NCBI RefSeq assembly: GCF_047807365.1 | Contig: NZ_JBLOUI010000063.1 | Coordinates: 1 to 8,031, forward strand | DNA: 8,031 nucleotides | From: Peptacetobacter sp900539645 | Lineage (GTDB): Bacteria > Bacillota > Clostridia > Peptostreptococcales > Peptostreptococcaceae | Direction of reading: 5' to 3' | Part shown: piece after piece, positions 4,543 through 8,031 of the stretch | Layout: each line of letters opens with the position of its first letter | Numbering within the stretch: the first letter of the stretch is position 1 | Notes under the pieces: model-generated | Told to the model about the DNA's origin: nothing | Seen by the model: only the letters and a program-made list of their open reading frames with translations | Database searches by the model: none | Position numbers and translations under genes: made by a program

Positions 4543-6909
4543 ATGATTGAATTTATAAAGAAAAGAGACGGCAGAACGATACCATTTAATGAAAATAAGA
4601 TAACTAGAGCTATCTTTCTAGCGGCTTCAGATGTTGCTAAAAAGGAAGGAAAAGCTCCAGATTTTAAAATGGCAGAGGATTTAACACAGGAGGTTATAGC
4701 TTTATTAGAAAGAAGATTTGGTGAAGAAGTACCTAGTGTTGAAGATGTACAGGATGCTGTTGTAAAAGTACTTATAGAAACAGGACACGCTAAAACTAGC
4801 GAGGAATATATACTTTATAGAGCGGAAAGAACTAGAGTTAGAAATTCTAAGACTAGATTAATGAAGGCGATAGAAAAGATAACGTTCTCTGATGCAGGCG
4901 ATGCTGATATAAAAAGAGAAAATGCAAATATAGATGGGAATACAGCAATGGGAACAATGCTGCAGTATGGTAGTGCTGTTTCAAAAGAGTTCTGTAAGAC
5001 AAATGTGTTAAAGCCAGAACATGCAATGGCTCATGATTCAGGTGATATACATATACACGATATGGACTTTTTAAATATGGGAACGCTTACTTGTTGCCAG
5101 ATAGATGTTGAAAAATTATTTGAAGGTGGATTCTCAACAGGACATGGGTTCTTAAGAGAGCCAAACGATATAATGAGCTACGGAGCATTAGCAGCTATTG
5201 CTATCCAGAGCAACCAGAACGATCAGCATGGTGGACAGAGTATCCCATTCTTTGATTATGGTTTAGCTGAAGGTGTTCATAAAACATTTAGAAAGTTATA
5301 CATATCTAACTTAACTAAAGGACTTGTTCTTTTAGATGATATGGAAGATGAATCTACAAAAGAGGCAGTTAAAGAGATTGTCTACAATGTAGAGAAAGAA
5401 ACTAATGTAAAAGCAAGTCTTGATATAAATAAAAGTGAAGAATTTACATCTAGAGTAATCGAAAAATTAGCAGCTAAGTTTAATATAGCTGTATTAGAAG
5501 CAGAAAAAATAGAAAAGTTTGCTTATAGAGAAGCGTATAAAGAAACTGATAGAAAGACTTATCAGTCAATGGAAGCATTTATACACAATTTAAATACTAT
5601 GCATTCCAGAGCAGGGGCACAGGTTCCATTCTCTAGTATAAACTTTGGTACAGATACTTCTTCAGAAGGTAGAATGGTAAGTAAGAACCTTCTTCTTTCT
5701 CAGGAAAAAGGTCTTGGAAATGGTGAAACACCAATATTCCCAATACTTATATTCAAAGTCAAGGAAGGGGTAAATTTAAACCCAGGAGATCCAAACTACG
5801 ATTTATTTAAGTTATCTTGTAGGGTATCTGCTAAGAGATTATTCCCTAACTTTAGTTTCTTAGATGCACCATTTAATGCACAGTACTACGTTCCAGGAAA
5901 TCCTGAAACAGAAGCTACTTATATGGGATGCAGAACTAGAGTTATAGGTAATGTTTGTGGACCAGAAACAGTTAGTGGTAGGGGTAATTTATCATTTACT
6001 ACTATAAATCTACCAAGATTAGGTATAATTCATGGATGTGTAGATGGTTCAAATCCTGATATAGATGGGTTCTTTAAGGATCTTGATGAAAAGATAGATT
6101 TAGTTATAGATCAGTTATTAGAAAGAATGGAAATTCAAGGAAAGAAAAAAATGAAAAACTTCCCATTCCTTATGGGACAGGGAGTTTGGATGGGTTCTGA
6201 TGAGCTAGGTCCAGAAGATGAGTTAGCAGAGGTTATTAAACAGGGAACTTTAACAGTTGGTTTTATAGGTTTAGCTGAGTGTTTAATAGCGCTTATAGGT
6301 AAACATCACGGAGAAAGTGAAGATGCCCAGAAGCTTGGTTTAGCTATTATTTCTCATATGAAGGACAGAATGGATGAAGCAACAGAAAAATACGGACTAA
6401 ACTTCTCATTAATAGGTACTCCTGCAGAAGGTTTATCAGGTAGATTTACTGAGATAGATAAGAAAAAATACGGAGAAATAAAAGGTGTTACAGATAAGGA
6501 ATATTATACAAATTCATTCCATGTTCCAGTTTATTATAAGATAAGTGCATTTGAGAAGATAAATATAGAAGCACCATATCATCAGTATACAAATGGTGGA
6601 CATATTACTTATGTTGAGTTAGATGGTGATCCTACTAATAATTTAGAAGCATTTGAGTCAGTTGTTAGAGCGATGAAAGACGCTGGAATTGGGTATGGAA
6701 GTATAAATCATCCTGTTGATAGAGATCCTGTTTGTGGATATTCTGGAATAATAAACGGAGATATATGCCCAGCATGTGGACGTAATGAAAAAGATAGCGA
6801 TATAAAATTTGAAAGAATTAGAAGAATAACTGGATATCTTGTTGGTACCGTTGATAGATTCAATAATGCTAAGAGAGCAGAGGTTAGAGATAGAGTTAAG
6901 CATATGTAG
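4543..6909 (+). CDS. nrdD: Anaerobic (class III) ribonucleoside-triphosphate reductase
   Basis: NrdD reduces ribonucleoside triphosphates to deoxy forms in anoxia with a glycyl radical. Over 788 residues: an N-terminal ATP cone (about 2-95, starting IEFIKKRDGRTIPFNENK), the catalytic barrel with the Cys184/Cys185 pair in GTLTCCQID and Cys463 in MGCRTRV as likely active-site thiols, then a C-terminal metal site and the glycyl radical motif RITGYLVG, with Gly764 as probable radical site. The metal site shows only Cys731, Cys742 and Cys745; Asp728 occupies the usual first-cysteine position in DRDPVCGY, and His723 is nearby. The start is set by GAGGGGG 7 nt before the ATG. Two NrdR boxes precede it and nrdG follows 44 bp downstream, so the two form an operon. 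Length and motifs look complete and the gene appears functional. Confidence 0.97.
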   Translation: MIEFIKKRDGRTIPFNENKITRAIFLAASDVAKKEGKAPDFKMAEDLTQEVIALLERRFGEEVPSVEDVQDAVVKVLIETGHAKTSEEYILYRAERTRVRNSKTRLMKAIEKITFSDAGDADIKRENANIDGNTAMGTMLQYGSAVSKEFCKTNVLKPEHAMAHDSGDIHIHDMDFLNMGTLTCCQIDVEKLFEGGFSTGHGFLREPNDIMSYGALAAIAIQSNQNDQHGGQSIPFFDYGLAEGVHKTFRKLYISNLTKGLVLLDDMEDESTKEAVKEIVYNVEKETNVKASLDINKSEEFTSRVIEKLAAKFNIAVLEAEKIEKFAYREAYKETDRKTYQSMEAFIHNLNTMHSRAGAQVPFSSINFGTDTSSEGRMVSKNLLLSQEKGLGNGETPIFPILIFKVKEGVNLNPGDPNYDLFKLSCRVSAKRLFPNFSFLDAPFNAQYYVPGNPETEATYMGCRTRVIGNVCGPETVSGRGNLSFTTINLPRLGIIHGCVDGSNPDIDGFFKDLDEKIDLVIDQLLERMEIQGKKKMKNFPFLMGQGVWMGSDELGPEDELAEVIKQGTLTVGFIGLAECLIALIGKHHGESEDAQKLGLAIISHMKDRMDEATEKYGLNFSLIGTPAEGLSGRFTEIDKKKYGEIKGVTDKEYYTNSFHVPVYYKISAFEKINIEAPYHQYTNGGHITYVELDGDPTNNLEAFESVVRAMKDAGIGYGSINHPVDRDPVCGYSGIINGDICPACGRNEKDSDIKFERIRRITGYLVGTVDRFNNAKRAEVRDRVKHM

Positions 6910-6953
6910 TGATTAGATGTAGTTTTTTAGGGTTGAGAAGGAAGTGGAAATTT

Positions 6954-7505
6954 ATGGATATAAGGATAGCTTCAGATGTTACTTTTGATAGTATAGTCGA
7001 TGGTCCTGGTTTGAGAGCTGTGGTTTGGACACAGGGCTGTAAGCATAATTGTATAGGATGTCATAACCCTCAAACTCATAGTATAATGGGTGGTAAGATT
7101 GTAGATACAAGTGAGATTATAGATAAAATTAAGTCTAAAAAGCTTCAGAGTGGAGTGACACTATCTGGAGGGGAGCCGTTTTTACAGCCAGAAGCAGTTG
7201 GAGAAATTGCAGCAGCTGTTAAGGAAATGGGGATGAATGTATGGTCTTTTACTGGGTTTACATTTGAGCAACTTACAGATAAGAAAAATAAGAATTATTT
7301 TAGCAATCTAAGACTTTTAAATAATATAGATGTTTTAGTGGATGGTAAATTTGAAATAAATAAAAAAGATATTTCTTTGAAATTTAGAGGTTCATCTAAC
7401 CAGAGAATTATAGATGTTCAAAAAAGTTTAAAATATGGAAGTGTTGTAATACGGGAAGAGTATACAGAAAACTATGTAGATACATTTTTACCAATGGCAA
7501 AATAA
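6954..7505 (+). CDS. nrdG: Anaerobic ribonucleotide reductase activating protein (radical SAM)
   Basis: NrdG cleaves S-adenosylmethionine with a [4Fe-4S] cluster and installs the glycyl radical on NrdD. From the chosen start the protein has 183 residues. The radical-SAM motif CxxxCxxC is Cys29-KHN-Cys33-IG-Cys36, followed by HNPQTH; the SAM-binding SGGEPFLQP motif lies about 30-40 residues later. The frame is open back to a GTG at 6909, overlapping the nrdD stop. I chose ATG 6954 because family members begin at this MDIRIASD-like segment, the extra 15 residues look unrelated to it, and a purine-rich AAGGAAG lies about 9 nt upstream. It is the second gene of the nrdD operon and ends before a strong terminator. 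Confidence 0.95.
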   Translation: MDIRIASDVTFDSIVDGPGLRAVVWTQGCKHNCIGCHNPQTHSIMGGKIVDTSEIIDKIKSKKLQSGVTLSGGEPFLQPEAVGEIAAAVKEMGMNVWSFTGFTFEQLTDKKNKNYFSNLRLLNNIDVLVDGKFEINKKDISLKFRGSSNQRIIDVQKSLKYGSVVIREEYTENYVDTFLPMAK

Positions 7506-7522
7506 AATAGATTAAAAAGTTT

Positions 7523-7554
7523 GAGTGTAGTAGATTTTACTGCACTCTTTTTTT
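7523..7554 (+). terminator. Intrinsic terminator of the nrdDG operon
   Basis: Arms GAGTGTAGTA (7523-7532) and TACTGCACTC (7538-7547) form a 10-bp stem with one G-T wobble and a 5-nt loop, followed by seven T residues (7548-7554). It begins 17 bp after the nrdG stop codon and separates the operon from the rRNA promoter region. Confidence 0.92.
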
Positions 7555-7640
7555 ATGAAAATTTTATTGGAGTTAAAAAATGCCTAATAATCGGATAAAA
7601 TAAATATTTTAAAAGCGTTTGATAAACTCTTAAAATCAAG

Positions 7641-7709
7641 AGGAAAAATAAAAAATAAAAAAAGTTTAAAAAAAGTGTTGACGTCAAATCTTAAAGATGA
7701 TAATATAAT
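7641..7709 (+). promoter_or_regulatory. rRNA promoter region with upstream A-tracts
   Basis: A-rich tracts at 7641-7677 resemble an UP element and are followed by a -35 TTGACG (7678-7683). The best -10 hexamer TATAAT (7704-7709) gives an unusually long 20-nt spacer; TAATAT at 7701-7706 gives 17 nt and GATAAT at 7699-7704 gives 15. The promoter call rests on the A-tract, the -35 box and its position ahead of 16S rRNA; which -10 is used is open. Confidence 0.75.
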
Positions 7710-7924
7710 ACTTGTCCTTGAGAGAGGGCAACGAAATAGAAATAAATGAACTTTGAAAACTGAACAGCAGATATATTTAGTTTGAACAAACAGTTCGAAC
7801 GCCATACAAACCATGCCAGATATTTTGAGATAACATCTGAGCGGATTTAAATTTTATTTTGAGCAACGGAAATTCTGAATGATAATGAAGAATTTCGTTG
7901 GCGATATAAAATTTCTTCGAAATT
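7710..7924 (+). ncRNA. 16S rRNA leader (pre-rRNA 5' external spacer)
   Basis: This stretch has no coding frame of note. It contains TGAACTTTGAAAACTGAACA (7747-7766), a sequence common in Firmicutes rRNA spacers and probably a boxA-like antitermination or processing site. A hairpin pairs CAACG (7864-7868) with CGTTG (7896-7900) and AAATTCT (7870-7876) with AGAATTT (7889-7895), leaving a bulged G; it is a likely processing structure. A second small hairpin, AAATTTC-ttc-GAAATTT (7909-7925), directly precedes mature 16S. The 15-bp direct repeat AAATTTTATTTTGAG occurs at 7849-7863 and again at 7920-7934. Confidence 0.7.

Positions 7925-8031
<107 letters not shown>

Noticed and set aside
6658..6903. 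A - strand frame antisense to the end of nrdD
   Set aside because: It is a serine/isoleucine-rich shadow of the conserved nrdD C-terminus with no start signals.
6909..6953. Longer nrdG start at GTG 6909 overlapping the nrdD stop
   Set aside because: The 15 extra residues do not resemble the family N-terminus, while ATG 6954 opens the expected MDIRIASD segment.
7584..7814. A - strand frame across the rRNA promoter and leader
   Set aside because: Its Phe/Leu-rich product is explained by the A-tracts on the other strand, and it overlaps the promoter and leader of the rRNA operon.

Overview
The window joins one end of a degenerate Tn916-family element to low-GC Firmicutes chromosome. The partial 16S rRNA at the right edge reads like Peptostreptococcaceae, and its V1 stem (GCGATCTCTTCGGAGAGAGC) recalls Paraclostridium/Paeniclostridium rather than Clostridioides difficile. 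That placement is from memory, not from a search. The AGA/ATA-rich codon use of the chromosomal genes fits such a host.

Positions 1 to about 4,200 are the element. Its backbone survives as orf9 (Cro/CI-type regulator, + strand), with the divergent orf7-side promoter and leader at the left edge, and as a broken orf13 (TcpC-like conjugation gene, - strand). In Tn916 the interval between these two genes holds tet(M) and orf6. Here it holds three - strand genes: a class I SAM-dependent methyltransferase, a TetR-family repressor and a MATE efflux pump. A closely related 19-bp operator-like sequence lies upstream of each of the three. At the methyltransferase and tetR promoters it overlaps the TTGACA -35 box by the same 2 bp. 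I read this as a self-contained, probably inducible export and modification cassette that has replaced the tetracycline module. orf13 lacks its 5' end, where the element stops, and has a frameshift near its 3' end. No conjugation genes follow, so the element is unlikely to transfer itself.

Positions of about 4,200-4,542 are AT-rich host sequence with a terminator-like hairpin and two tandem NrdR boxes. Next come nrdD (class III anaerobic ribonucleotide reductase) and nrdG (its radical-SAM activase), closed by a strong terminator at 7523-7554. These two genes make deoxyribonucleotides under anoxia and are probably repressed together by NrdR.

From about 7,640 the window holds an A-tract, a promoter region, a structured rRNA leader and the first ~107 nt of a 16S rRNA gene, read on the + strand.
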